In this document: one piece after another, positions 8,263 to 16,111 of the stretch
Layout: each line of letters opens with the position of its first letter
Numbering within the stretch: the stretch's first letter is position 1
Source of the DNA: B8-G4 sp033720735
GTDB taxonomy: Bacteria > Bacteroidota > Bacteroidia > Chitinophagales > Saprospiraceae
DNA: 16,111 bases
Direction of reading: 5' to 3'
NCBI GenBank assembly: GCA_033720735.1
Contig: JAWWBX010000077.1
Location: forward strand, 1 to 16,111
The notes under the pieces: model-generated
The model's database searches: none
Told to the model about the DNA's origin: nothing
The model's input: only the letters and a program-made list of their open reading frames with translations
Program-made: the position numbers and the translations under genes

Positions 8263-9387
8263 GTGACTGACTACTCCTTGATCGCCATTCTCAAGCGCTT
8301 GCATGCCTGGCGCAGGCCAATCGTGTATTTCACCGCCGGCGTCGCGGTCGTAAGCATTGTGGTTGCGCTGGTTCTGCCTGTTTACTACCAGGCATCCACC
8401 ACCTTCTACGCGGCCAGCGAAGATCTGTTCATGCCGAAGAAGGTGTTCGGATATTCGAACAACGAGATGCTCTACTACGGCACGACCGATGACATTCAGC
8501 GCATCCTTACGATTGGACGGTCGCATGAATTGACAGACCATCTGGTCGAGACATTTGCACTGCACGAGCACTACGGCATTGATTCCGATGACAGCAAGGC
8601 GCGCTTCAGGGTTCGCGAGAAATTCCTCGACCGTTACGAGCTGATCCGTACCAAGTACGATGCCATCGAACTGACCGTCGAGGACCGCAACCCGGAAATG
8701 GCCTCACTGCTGGCCAATGCGGCCCGCGACAAGGTCGACGAGCTGGTGTCTAGTGTCATCAAGAGCAGCCAGGAGCGTATCATCAAATCCTACCGTTCAT
8801 CGATTGAGCAGAAAGAGCAGATGCTGGCGGCCATCTATGATTCACTGAGCCGTTACCAACTGGAGTACGGGATCTTTGACCCGGAAGCACAAACCGAGTA
8901 CCTCTCAACCCTGATCACCGATATCGAAACCCGGCTCACACGCGAACGGGGCCGTCTCCGGGTGTACGAATCGAGTACGGCCCGTGCCATGCGCGACTCT
9001 GTTGCCTATCTGCGGGGCGTCATCGGTGGTCTTGAGGAACAACACAAGATGTTGACTGCGTCGGATTCTGTTGTCACCAACTACAGCATTGAGCGCTTCA
9101 ACAAGGGGAAGGGGTATATCACGGTGCTTGATGATGCCTACAAGAAAGCCACCAATGCTGTCAATGTCGAAAAAGAGTTGCTCAAGCAGCAGGAGTCGGT
9201 GTACGCGCTCAACACCCCTGCGATCCATATCGTGGAGACGGCTGAGCCACCCCTGATCAAGCATCGGCCCAAACGCTCCCTGCTGGTCGTCAGTGCCACG
9301 CTGGCCGCGTTTATCTTCATGTGTTTCGGGGTGCTCCTGATCGAGAGTTACCGGCACCTTGACTGGGACTTCCTGAAAAAATGGTGA
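8263..9387 (+). CDS. Wzz-like chain-length determinant / polysaccharide co-polymerase
   Basis: With a GTG start at 8263 the product is 374 residues: a short cytoplasmic N-terminus (TDYSLIAILKRL), membrane segment 1 at about 19-41, a long periplasmic region with charged, helix-rich, probably coiled-coil stretches (about 150-320), the AEPP...HRPKRS segment, and membrane segment 2 at about 339-360. It then ends, with no cytoplasmic tyrosine-kinase domain. This is the Wzz architecture that sets glycan chain length with a polymerase. An in-frame TTG at 8233 would add ten residues; no ATG lies near, so the start is uncertain. It follows the flippase closely and probably shares its transcript. Its TGA is immediately followed by the last codon of the convergent gene. 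Confidence 0.85.
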   Translation: MTDYSLIAILKRLHAWRRPIVYFTAGVAVVSIVVALVLPVYYQASTTFYAASEDLFMPKKVFGYSNNEMLYYGTTDDIQRILTIGRSHELTDHLVETFALHEHYGIDSDDSKARFRVREKFLDRYELIRTKYDAIELTVEDRNPEMASLLANAARDKVDELVSSVIKSSQERIIKSYRSSIEQKEQMLAAIYDSLSRYQLEYGIFDPEAQTEYLSTLITDIETRLTRERGRLRVYESSTARAMRDSVAYLRGVIGGLEEQHKMLTASDSVVTNYSIERFNKGKGYITVLDDAYKKATNAVNVEKELLKQQESVYALNTPAIHIVETAEPPLIKHRPKRSLLVVSATLAAFIFMCFGVLLIESYRHLDWDFLKKW

Positions 9388-10407
9388 TCAGTATCCGTCC
9401 AGCGGGCTGATGATGAAAAAGCCATCATGCCCCTGTTTCTGATACTTGGGCATGAGCAGCAATCCATCGCGGCTGGCTTTGACCGGTGTGCCGTTGATAT
9501 AGGCCAGGGTCTGGCCCTTGCTCACCGGTTGGAAGTTCTTGAAATCCGGCAGCATGTTGAATGTCGTGGCTGCATCGACGTGATAGCGATCCACCAGTTC
9601 TGCGACCTTGGGCAGGTTTTGGGCGTACTCGATGAGCAGATAGTCGTGGCGGTTTTCCACGTCCTCTGCCCGTACACACCCGATGGTGCGCATACAGTTG
9701 ATGATAGCAGCTATGGCCCGATTGACCGACAGGCGTTCGTAGTGCTGGCCACTTTCAAAGACCACGGTGACGATGTCGCGATCAAATTGCTCCGGGGCAA
9801 AATAACCCATCGTCGTGCCGTGGATGTCACGCTCAAAGCCGGTGATCACCGGTGCGTGCATTTCAATCCCGATGCGGATACTTTCCTCGTCACGTGATGC
9901 CAGGGTAAAGATCCCGCCAAAGGCCGTGGTCGTATGCAGGTCAAGTACGACGACCTTTTCGGGCTGGTATCTCGCGATCTCTGCATGTACCTGTTTTACC
10001 AGATAATAGATCTCCCAATCTTCGTTGACAAGCGTTTCGGGGTCCTGCTGCAGGACTTGCTCCACATGTTCCGGGGTCAGTGACCGGTTCAGGTCCTTTT
10101 CAATGTAGCGTTGCCCCAGCCTGAGGGCGTGCAGGTTGCCGCGCATACCGACCATGGTCCCCCGAAAGGTAAAATCGGGATTGGTGATCGGTTCTACTTC
10201 CAGCATCTTGAGGAGGAGGTCAATCGCTGCGACGCCTGCCGGTTCATTGCCGTGCATGCCGCCCAGACAAATGAGCAGCGGCCCGGGCATGAGCCCTTCG
10301 TGCCGGCCAATAATGCGTGCGGGGAGAGTGTTGTCGCTCACAAGGAGGCAAAAATACCATTTTGCCGGTAGCGATGTGCGGGCATGACGAGCATCATGTG
10401 CGGGCAT
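9388..10407 (-). CDS. Succinylglutamate desuccinylase/aspartoacylase family zinc hydrolase
   Basis: The 339-residue protein carries the zinc-site pattern of the AstE/AspA branch of M14-like carboxypeptidases: GGMHGNEPAG with ligands His52 and Glu55, LDLHTT with ligand His158, and VFESG with the likely catalytic Glu218. KDLNR (104-108) fits the substrate-binding DLNR segment. Such enzymes hydrolyse N-acyl amino acids or related amides. The exact substrate cannot be read here; no arginine-succinyltransferase pathway genes are nearby, so true AstE is doubtful. The ATG at 10407 is the only good start before the zinc motif. It lies 17 nt downstream of the glycosylase gene on the same strand and is probably cotranscribed. 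Confidence 0.87.
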   Translation of the reverse strand: MPAHDARHARTSLPAKWYFCLLVSDNTLPARIIGRHEGLMPGPLLICLGGMHGNEPAGVAAIDLLLKMLEVEPITNPDFTFRGTMVGMRGNLHALRLGQRYIEKDLNRSLTPEHVEQVLQQDPETLVNEDWEIYYLVKQVHAEIARYQPEKVVVLDLHTTTAFGGIFTLASRDEESIRIGIEMHAPVITGFERDIHGTTMGYFAPEQFDRDIVTVVFESGQHYERLSVNRAIAAIINCMRTIGCVRAEDVENRHDYLLIEYAQNLPKVAELVDRYHVDAATTFNMLPDFKNFQPVSKGQTLAYINGTPVKASRDGLLLMPKYQKQGHDGFFIISPLDGY

Positions 10408-10424
10408 GTCGTCACCTCGCGAGG

Positions 10425-11054
10425 CTACACATTCATCTGTTTGCGCTTCCAGCTCCAGAGCAACAGGGACGCGTAGGTGCGATAGGGCTTCCAGGCCTCT
10501 GCCCGCTGTTCAAGCTGTTTGATCAATGCTCGGTTTGGCACATCATCGATATCATACAGCTCTTTCATGGCAGTCTGAATGCCGTAGTCTGTCACCGGAA
10601 AGACATCCGGTCGCAGCAGGCTGAAAATGAGGATCATCTGGGCCGTCCAGACACCCACCCCTTTGATCCCGGTGAGTGTTTGAATGATCGCAGGATCATC
10701 CATCGCCACGATCTCTTCGTGGGTCAGACCCTCCTCCTCAAAATAGATCGCGATGTTGCGGACGTAAGTTGCTTTCTGGTTCGACAGGCCGAGGGCCCGC
10801 AGTGCGTCGTGGGGTGCTTGTGCCAGTTCGGCCGGCGGCGGCACCAGACCTCCAAAATATCCCATGAAGCGCTCGAAGATCGATCTGGCCGCTTTGATCG
10901 AGATCTGCTGATAAACGATCGCCTCGATCAGATCCTCGTAGACGCTGCCGCGTGAGGGAGGGAAATTGATCTCAACGGACTGCTGCAGATTGCGCAAAAC
11001 CTTGTCTTTGCTTAGCACGGCGGCTGCCTGTTTGGGGATTTTGAGCGTACTCAT
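10425..11054 (-). CDS. AlkA-type DNA-3-methyladenine glycosylase (HhH-GPD superfamily)
   Basis: The 209-residue product is a base-excision repair glycosylase that removes alkylated bases from DNA. The helix-hairpin-helix is at about 127-140 (LTGIKGVGVWTAQM) and is followed by VFPVTDYG with the expected catalytic Asp156. The AlkA-like tail WKPYRTYASLLLW is at 188-200, and EAIVYQQIS near 44-52 is also typical. It lacks the N-terminal domain of E. coli AlkA (282 residues) and the iron-sulfur cysteines of the endonuclease III group. The ATG at 11054 is chosen; a TTG at 11060 would add two residues. It is divergent from the GH73 gene and first of a two-gene minus-strand unit. Confidence 0.9.
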   Translation of the reverse strand: MSTLKIPKQAAAVLSKDKVLRNLQQSVEINFPPSRGSVYEDLIEAIVYQQISIKAARSIFERFMGYFGGLVPPPAELAQAPHDALRALGLSNQKATYVRNIAIYFEEEGLTHEEIVAMDDPAIIQTLTGIKGVGVWTAQMILIFSLLRPDVFPVTDYGIQTAMKELYDIDDVPNRALIKQLEQRAEAWKPYRTYASLLLWSWKRKQMNV

Positions 11055-11097
11055 CAGCAAAAGAATTTGGCATGATCTTTGGCCTCGCAGTCAGTAC

Positions 11098-11658
11098 ATG
11101 AAACATGCTCAACAGAAACCAAAACGCTTGATGCAAAAGAACATATTGTTACTCATAGTTGCGCTGTCGGTATTGTCATTCCGCAGCCCTGACACACCAC
11201 AGACGCGGTATATCGAACTCTACAAAGACCTGGCGATTGCCGAGATGGAACGGACCGGTGTGCCGGCCAGTATCAAGCTGGCACAGGCGATCGTGGAGTC
11301 AAACAGCGGGCAGAGCCTGTTGGCTGGTCGTGCCAACAATCACTTCGGGATCAAGTGCAAGTCGTACTGGCAAGGCGGGCGTTATTTCTACGCTGATGAT
11401 GATCGTGACCATCGCGGCAGGCTAATCCCGTCGTGTTTCCGACGCTATGACTCAGCTGAGGCGTCCTATACGGACCACAGTGATTTTCTGCGCAATTCTG
11501 TACGCTATGCAGAACTGTTCGATCTGCCGGCGACGGATTATCGGGGGTGGGCCAACGGGTTGAAGAAATGTGGATACGCAACGGACCCGTCGTATGCGCG
11601 CAAACTCATTCATACGATCGAATCACTCGGCCTGGACCAATGGGATGTGGCCGACTGA
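11098..11658 (+). CDS. Secreted GH73 glucosaminidase (FlgJ-like peptidoglycan hydrolase)
   Basis: This product of 186 residues has an N-terminal hydrophobic signal (NILLLIVALSVLSF) followed by a GH73 domain from about residue 38 to 177. AQAIVESNSGQSLLA contains the likely catalytic Glu68; NNHFGIKC, CFRRYDSAEASYTDHSDFL and YATDPSYARKL are family segments. The family cleaves N-acetylglucosaminyl bonds in peptidoglycan. Many Bacteroidota relatives carry a LysM wall-binding domain after the catalytic domain; this one stops directly after it. The start is either ATG 11098 or ATG 11131, and the latter gives a more compact signal peptide (MQKNILLL). It runs convergent to pdxA. Confidence 0.88.
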   Translation: MKHAQQKPKRLMQKNILLLIVALSVLSFRSPDTPQTRYIELYKDLAIAEMERTGVPASIKLAQAIVESNSGQSLLAGRANNHFGIKCKSYWQGGRYFYADDDRDHRGRLIPSCFRRYDSAEASYTDHSDFLRNSVRYAELFDLPATDYRGWANGLKKCGYATDPSYARKLIHTIESLGLDQWDVAD

Positions 11659-11736
11659 CCATAGTGAGCAAAAGAAGTTCATTTTTCACGTTTGAGCCGG
11701 AGCCTCGGAGATAAACCAATCTCGTACAAAAGACGC

Positions 11737-12795
11737 TCAGTCTGCCGACTGTACATTTTCTGAGGGCTTCGGCTCTTTTATTGCGTTGAGCCGGAGTTCC
11801 TCATGGCGTTTGCGTTGCGTGTAAATGTCGATCGCGAGGTACAACGCCTGCCTGAATGAGTGCTCATCCGCCTCATTCTTTCCTGCGATATCATACGCCG
11901 TTCCGTGGTCCGGAGAGGTCCGCACGTACGGCAGTCCCGCCGTAAAGTTGACCCCGTGTCCGAAGGATAATGCCTTGAAGGGGATGAGCCCCTGGTCGTG
12001 GTACATCGCCAGGACGCCGTCAAATTTCCGGTACAGGTTGGCGCCAAAAAAGCCATCCGCGGAATATGGTCCCATGACCAGGTGTCCTTTCTTCTTGAGT
12101 TCAATGATGAGGGGACGCAGCACCTGCTCCTCTTCATCGCCCATGACGCCTTCGTCAGAGGCATGCGGATTGAGCCCGAGAATGGCTATTGTTGGTTTTT
12201 CCAGTCCGAAGTCCTTTTTCAAGGTGTCGATAAACAACATGATGGTCTTCTCAACGTGTTCGCGGTTGATCTGTGCTGCGACATCTTTCAGCGGAATGTG
12301 GCCGGTCAGCACGCCCACGCGCATCGCATCGCTCACCATCACCATGAGCGCTTCACCGCCCAGGGCGATTTCCAGATACTCGGTGTGACCTGGCGACGGG
12401 AAGTCGGCCAGCCGCATGGCGTGTTTGTTGACAGGCCCGGTGACCAGGACATCGATCAGTCCCTGGCTCAGATCGCGCACAGCCCGGTCGAGTGCCACAT
12501 AGGCATACTTGCCGCCTTCTTCGGTGGCCCGACCCAGCGTGATGTTGACTGTTTCATCCCAGCAATTGAGCACGTTGACCTTGCGGTTGTGCAGGCGGTC
12601 AGCGCTGTTGGTGCTGTTGAATGAAAAGTCGTTGTAGTTGACCACGTTCTTGTGATAGGAAATGGCCTTGGCGCTGCCATAAATGACCGGTGTGCACATA
12701 TCAAGGATCTTCTGGGGGTATAGTGCCTTGATGATCACCTCCGGCCCGATGCCATTGACATCTCCGATGGTTATTCCTACACGTACCTTCTGCAT
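11737..12795 (-). CDS. pdxA: 4-hydroxythreonine-4-phosphate dehydrogenase PdxA
   Basis: The 352-residue enzyme oxidises 4-phosphohydroxy-L-threonine in the DXP-dependent pathway to pyridoxine 5'-phosphate (vitamin B6), in the cytoplasm. The N-terminus VGITIGDVNGIGPEV, LVTGPVNKHAM (117-127), PGHTEYLE (135-142), LGLNPHASDEG (207-216) and YHDQGLIPFK (265-274) are signatures. The metal-ligand histidines fall at 166, 211 and 266. It is close to the usual family length, with a short polar tail after residue 338. ATG at 12795 gives the standard N-terminus. PdxJ, its pathway partner, is not in the window. The spacer of 78 bp to the convergent GH73 gene shows no convincing terminator hairpin. Confidence 0.96.
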   Translation of the reverse strand: MQKVRVGITIGDVNGIGPEVIIKALYPQKILDMCTPVIYGSAKAISYHKNVVNYNDFSFNSTNSADRLHNRKVNVLNCWDETVNITLGRATEEGGKYAYVALDRAVRDLSQGLIDVLVTGPVNKHAMRLADFPSPGHTEYLEIALGGEALMVMVSDAMRVGVLTGHIPLKDVAAQINREHVEKTIMLFIDTLKKDFGLEKPTIAILGLNPHASDEGVMGDEEEQVLRPLIIELKKKGHLVMGPYSADGFFGANLYRKFDGVLAMYHDQGLIPFKALSFGHGVNFTAGLPYVRTSPDHGTAYDIAGKNEADEHSFRQALYLAIDIYTQRKRHEELRLNAIKEPKPSENVQSAD

Positions 12796-12890
12796 CTCTG
12801 TCTGTTACCTGATTTCTGAATCGAACGAAGATAGCAAAAGCCGACACACACAGAGTGCCTGACGACCTAGGGAAACTCCAGACCATAGGT

Positions 12891-12898
12891 TAATTTTG
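12891..12898 (+). promoter_or_regulatory. Possible -7 box (TAnnTTTG) for the VCBS lipoprotein gene
   Basis: TAATTTTG fits the TAnnTTTG -7 element of Bacteroidota promoters exactly and ends 18 nt before the ATG at 12917. No matching TTTG or TTG lies about 20 nt upstream, so the -33 element is missing and the call stays tentative. It lies in the 121-bp gap divergent from pdxA, where I see nothing else. Confidence 0.3.
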
Positions 12899-12916
12899 CG
12901 TGCAAATCTTCAACAG

Positions 12917-15900
12917 ATGCAGAAATTGATCTGGGTCGTAATGACCGTTCTGGTAATGCTGGCGTGCGGGGCTCCCGCTCCCGAAAGTGACACACTCTTC
13001 ACGCTGATGCCATCACGGACCACCGGGATCGACTTTCGGAACGACCTGATGGAGGATATCTATACCGTCAACAACGTGCTGTCCTTCGAGTACTATTATA
13101 ACGGCGGTGGCGTCGCGATCGGTGACATCAATAACGACGGCCTGCAAGACGTCTTCCTGACCGGTAACACAGCCGACAACCAACTCTACCTCAACAAGGG
13201 AAAGATGCGGTTTGAGAACATCACCGAATCTTCAGGTATCCTGGTCCCGAAAGCTGCCTTCTCCACCGGCGTCACCATGGCCGATGTGAATGGTGACGGC
13301 TGGCTCGACATCTACGTGTGCCAGGGCGGACCTGACCCTGATCCTGCCGGGCGGCAAAACCTGCTGTTCATCAACAATCAGGACAATACCTTCCGCGAAG
13401 CCGGCGCCGAGTACGGCCTCAATGACACCAACCGGAGTACCCAGGCCGCCTTCTTCGATGCCGACAAGGACGGCGACCTGGACTGCTTTGTCATGAACTA
13501 CTCCAAATACTTCCGTGTCGACCTCGGGCTGGTGTTCAAGGACCTCGAGAACAAGCAGAAACTCATCGAAGCCAGCTCCCGGTACTTCAGGAACGACAAT
13601 GGCCGGTACGTGGATGTCACAGAGTCGGCCGGCATGCTCAAATACGGCTACGGCCTCGGCCTGGTGATCAGCGATATCAACGATGACGGATGGCTCGATA
13701 TCTATCAGGCCAACGATTACTCGGTCCCTGATTTCATGTACATCAACCAGCGGGATGGGACGTTCCGCGATGAACAGAATACACGCACCAAGCAGATCTC
13801 CTGGTTTGCCATGGGTGCCGACATTGCCGATATCAACAACGACGGCCTCAAAGACATCGCGGTGGTCGATATGGCGGCAGATGATCACGTGCGCGGCAAA
13901 ACCCTGATGGCTTCGATGGATCCCCGGTTGTTCTGGTATGCTGTCAAGGACCTGGGCTACCAGTATCAGTACATGTTCAACAGCATGCTCCTCAACACGG
14001 GCAACGGATTCAGCAACGTGGCCAACCTGACCGGCCTGGCGAAGACCGACTGGAGCTGGGCGGCTTTGTTTGCTGATTTCGACACGGATGGCTACAAGGA
14101 CTACTTTGTTTCGAATGGCTACCGGCGCTACGCGCGAGATAATGACTTCAGGATCGCCCTGCGCAAGGCGCGCGAGGAGAACGGCGGCAACGTACCCCAC
14201 GCCCTGCGGCAGAAGTACTACGAGATGATGCCGCAGGTCCCCCTGGCCAATGTCATCTTCCGCAATACCGGTGATCTCCATTTTGACGAAGTCACGGAAG
14301 AATGGGGCATGAACCAGCCGACTTATTCCAACGGTGCCGCGTATGCCGACCTGGACAACGACGGCGATCTGGACATGGTGGTCAACAACATCGACGATGA
14401 AGCCTTCGTGTACCGCAACAACCGGGAAGCAATGCCCGGCCATCACTATCTGCGCGTAGCCCTTAAGTCAGACCGCGACGTGACCGGGACAACCGTCGAG
14501 ATCTGGGCTGGCGACAGCTACCAGATCCTCGAGCATTCGGTGGCGCGCGGGTTTCAGGCCGCCGTGGATCCGGTGCTGTTGTTCGGCCTTGGCGAACACA
14601 CGGAAGTGGACCGCCTCTTCGTGCGCTGGCCCAACGGACGCGGACAGGAGCTGACCGGCATCCCGGCCAACCAGACCATCACGCTTGATATCGCCGAGGG
14701 CACCGGCGCACGTCAGCCCAAGCCGCCGGTTGATCATCTGTTTACGGAGCTTTCCGCAGAAGACGCGGGTGGCTTTTTGCATGTAGAGAATGACTATGAT
14801 GATTTTGTCGATGAGATCCTGCTGCCCTATCAGCAGTCCACACTGGGCCCGCATCTGGGCAGGGCGGATGTTAACGGCGATGGGCGCGAGGACTACTTTA
14901 TCGGCGGCGCTTCAGGTCAGTCAGGTGCCCTGATGCTGCAGGCCGCAGACGGCACCTTCCGCCCGGCCCCCTCACAACCCTGGTCCGCCCATGCCGCGCA
15001 AGAGGATCTGGGGTCGCATTTCTTCGATGCCGACGGGGATGGCGATCTTGATCTGTATATCGTGAGCGGGGGCAATGAATTTATCACGGGTCACGCCAAT
15101 TTGCAGGACCGGCTGTATTTCAATGATGGCCGCGGCCAGTTCGCGTATCGCGCAGCTGCGTTGCCAGAAATGACCACCAGCGGGTTGCGCGTGGCTTCTT
15201 GTGACTACGACGGGGACGGCGACCTTGATCTCTTTGTAGGTGGCCGGCACAAGCCGCAACATTATCCGGATCATCACCCGAGCTACCTGCTGCAAAACAA
15301 CGGTGGCACGTTTGCCGATGTGACTGACACGGAAGCGCCCGTGCTGCGCAACGCCGGTCTGGTCAACGACATCCTGTGGACCGATTTTGACGGGGATGGT
15401 CGCGAAGACCTGATCCTCGCCCGCGAATGGAACAGTATCGGGTTTTACCGCAATACGGCATCCGGGTTCGTTGATGCGACCGATGATTCGGCCATGGCCG
15501 ACTATCGCGGCTGGTGGTTTCGTCTGGCTGCGGTCGACGTCGACAATGACGGCGACCAGGATCTCATCGCCGGCAACCTCGGACATAACTCAAAGTTCCA
15601 CGCTGAGCTGGATCATCCGTTCCACATCTTTGCCTCCGACTTTGACCAGAACGGCACCTGGGACCTGGTCCTGAGCAAGGAGTACAAAGGTGAGCTGGTC
15701 CCGGTGAGGGGACGTGAGTGTTCTTCCCAGCAAATGCCCTTCATTCTCGACAAGTTTCCGACCTACAAGGATTTTGCGACGGCTTCACTCCCGGATATCT
15801 ATGGCTCGGAAGAGCTTGAGCGTTCGGTGCATATGGACGTGACGGAGTTCAGTTCGATGGTGTTGATCAATGACGGGCAGGGCGTCTATACGCCGCGGCC

Positions 15901-16111
15901 ACTGCCAACAGTCGTGCAGATGGCTCCTATCTACGGGATCGGCTGTGAGGATCTCAATGGAGACGGAAATGTGGATCTCATCGTGGCCGGTAACCTGTAC
16001 ACCACCGAAGTCGAGACACCGCGCCTTGATGCCGGCAACGGCTTCGTGTTGAAAGGTGACGGCACCGGAGGGTTTACGCCGGTCGACAACACCGGCTTCT
16101 ATGTGCCGGGG
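12917..16111 (+). CDS. VCBS/FG-GAP repeat lipoprotein with ASPIC/UnbV domain (C-terminus beyond window)
   Basis: The frame is open for 1065 codons from ATG 12917 to the right edge, so the end is missing. The first 17 residues form a lipoprotein signal ending MLAC, predicting Cys17 as the lipidated residue. Seven calcium-loop-like motifs follow (for example DINNDGLQD, DVNGDGWLD, DADKDGDLD, DLDNDGDLD). An ASPIC/UnbV segment comes next at about 535-595 (SVARGFQAAVDP, LLFGLG, VRWPNG). Seven more motifs follow (for example DVNGDGRED, DADGDGDLD, DYDGDGDLD, DLNGDGNVD). The pattern suggests two beta-propellers on the outer surface. GRECSSQQMPFI near 935-945 is typical of long Bacteroidota members of about 1100 residues. 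The function is unknown; such genes often lie near SusC/SusD systems, but none is visible here. The 404-codon open frame on the opposite strand (14446-13232) is an antisense shadow. Confidence 0.92.
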   Translation, partial: MQKLIWVVMTVLVMLACGAPAPESDTLFTLMPSRTTGIDFRNDLMEDIYTVNNVLSFEYYYNGGGVAIGDINNDGLQDVFLTGNTADNQLYLNKGKMRFENITESSGILVPKAAFSTGVTMADVNGDGWLDIYVCQGGPDPDPAGRQNLLFINNQDNTFREAGAEYGLNDTNRSTQAAFFDADKDGDLDCFVMNYSKYFRVDLGLVFKDLENKQKLIEASSRYFRNDNGRYVDVTESAGMLKYGYGLGLVISDINDDGWLDIYQANDYSVPDFMYINQRDGTFRDEQNTRTKQISWFAMGADIADINNDGLKDIAVVDMAADDHVRGKTLMASMDPRLFWYAVKDLGYQYQYMFNSMLLNTGNGFSNVANLTGLAKTDWSWAALFADFDTDGYKDYFVSNGYRRYARDNDFRIALRKAREENGGNVPHALRQKYYEMMPQVPLANVIFRNTGDLHFDEVTEEWGMNQPTYSNGAAYADLDNDGDLDMVVNNIDDEAFVYRNNREAMPGHHYLRVALKSDRDVTGTTVEIWAGDSYQILEHSVARGFQAAVDPVLLFGLGEHTEVDRLFVRWPNGRGQELTGIPANQTITLDIAEGTGARQPKPPVDHLFTELSAEDAGGFLHVENDYDDFVDEILLPYQQSTLGPHLGRADVNGDGREDYFIGGASGQSGALMLQAADGTFRPAPSQPWSAHAAQEDLGSHFFDADGDGDLDLYIVSGGNEFITGHANLQDRLYFNDGRGQFAYRAAALPEMTTSGLRVASCDYDGDGDLDLFVGGRHKPQHYPDHHPSYLLQNNGGTFADVTDTEAPVLRNAGLVNDILWTDFDGDGREDLILAREWNSIGFYRNTASGFVDATDDSAMADYRGWWFRLAAVDVDNDGDQDLIAGNLGHNSKFHAELDHPFHIFASDFDQNGTWDLVLSKEYKGELVPVRGRECSSQQMPFILDKFPTYKDFATASLPDIYGSEELERSVHMDVTEFSSMVLINDGQGVYTPRPLPTVVQMAPIYGIGCEDLNGDGNVDLIVAGNLYTTEVETPRLDAGNGFVLKGDGTGGFTPVDNTGFYVPG

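Noticed and set aside
8227..8571. Minus-strand open frame opposite the start of the Wzz-like gene.
   Set aside because: It overlaps the flippase-Wzz junction and the first membrane segment of a convincing Wzz protein, and shows no family features.
10317..10955. Plus-strand open frame of 212 codons opposite the glycosylase gene.
   Set aside because: The minus strand encodes a complete HhH-GPD enzyme there; the plus-strand reading has no recognisable motif.
11659..11736. Possible bidirectional terminator between the GH73 gene and pdxA.
   Set aside because: Only 3-4 bp stems could be drawn, with no GC-rich hairpin followed by a T run on either strand.
13232..14446. A 404-codon open frame on the minus strand opposite the VCBS gene.
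   Set aside because: It is an antisense shadow produced by GAC/GAT-rich motifs; the plus-strand frame has clear FG-GAP and ASPIC/UnbV motifs and stays open to the edge.
1..16111. A search for a defence system, secretion system, retron or mobile element.
   Set aside because: No nuclease, reverse transcriptase, transposase, integrase, toxin-antitoxin pair, terminal inverted repeat or tRNA was found; all genes are assignable to envelope, repair or metabolic families.

Overview
The window looks like a chromosomal segment of a moderately GC-rich member of the Bacteroidota, plausibly Saprospira-like; that finer placement is a guess. The reasons are the very large secreted protein built from HYR-like modules of the 'TWTATDACGN' type, the VCBS/FG-GAP plus ASPIC/UnbV lipoprotein, the Bacteroidota-like PdxA, the absence of clear Shine-Dalgarno sites, and one TAnnTTTG-type promoter box. 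No mobile element, CRISPR array, tRNA or rRNA was seen.

Positions 1-6505 (minus strand) hold one open frame that leaves the window at its left edge. It encodes at least 2168 residues: a signal peptide, a cysteine-containing N-terminal region of about 370 residues that I do not recognise, one degenerate module, then 18 complete HYR-like modules plus part of a nineteenth. Modules 5 and 12 each carry a complete CHRD domain of 114 residues inserted inside the module. The array has higher-order structure: modules 9-10-11 reappear as 13-14-15 with identical module lengths. The long open frames on the plus strand here are antisense by-products of the repeats.

Positions 6506-6778 are an AT-rich divergent intergenic region with a perfect 7-bp inverted repeat and a weak candidate promoter. 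On the plus strand follow a Wzx-like polysaccharide flippase (6779-8221) and a Wzz-like chain-length determinant (8263-9387), a probable two-gene envelope-polysaccharide unit.

The Wzz gene ends exactly where a minus-strand gene ends. That minus-strand pair is an AlkA-type DNA glycosylase (11054-10425) and, 17 nt downstream, a succinylglutamate desuccinylase/aspartoacylase-family metal hydrolase (10407-9388). A secreted GH73 glucosaminidase (11098-11658, plus) is divergent from the glycosylase and convergent with pdxA (12795-11737, minus), which makes a vitamin B6 precursor.

From 12917 to the right edge runs a lipoprotein with seven Asp-rich calcium-binding-type motifs, an ASPIC/UnbV segment and seven more such motifs, also cut by the window.

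Several of the products (adhesin-like repeat protein, flippase, Wzz, GH73, VCBS lipoprotein) act at or outside the envelope; pdxA, the glycosylase and the hydrolase are housekeeping or metabolic genes. I see no defence system or other recognisable new multi-gene system. The most unusual object is the nested HYR/CHRD array.
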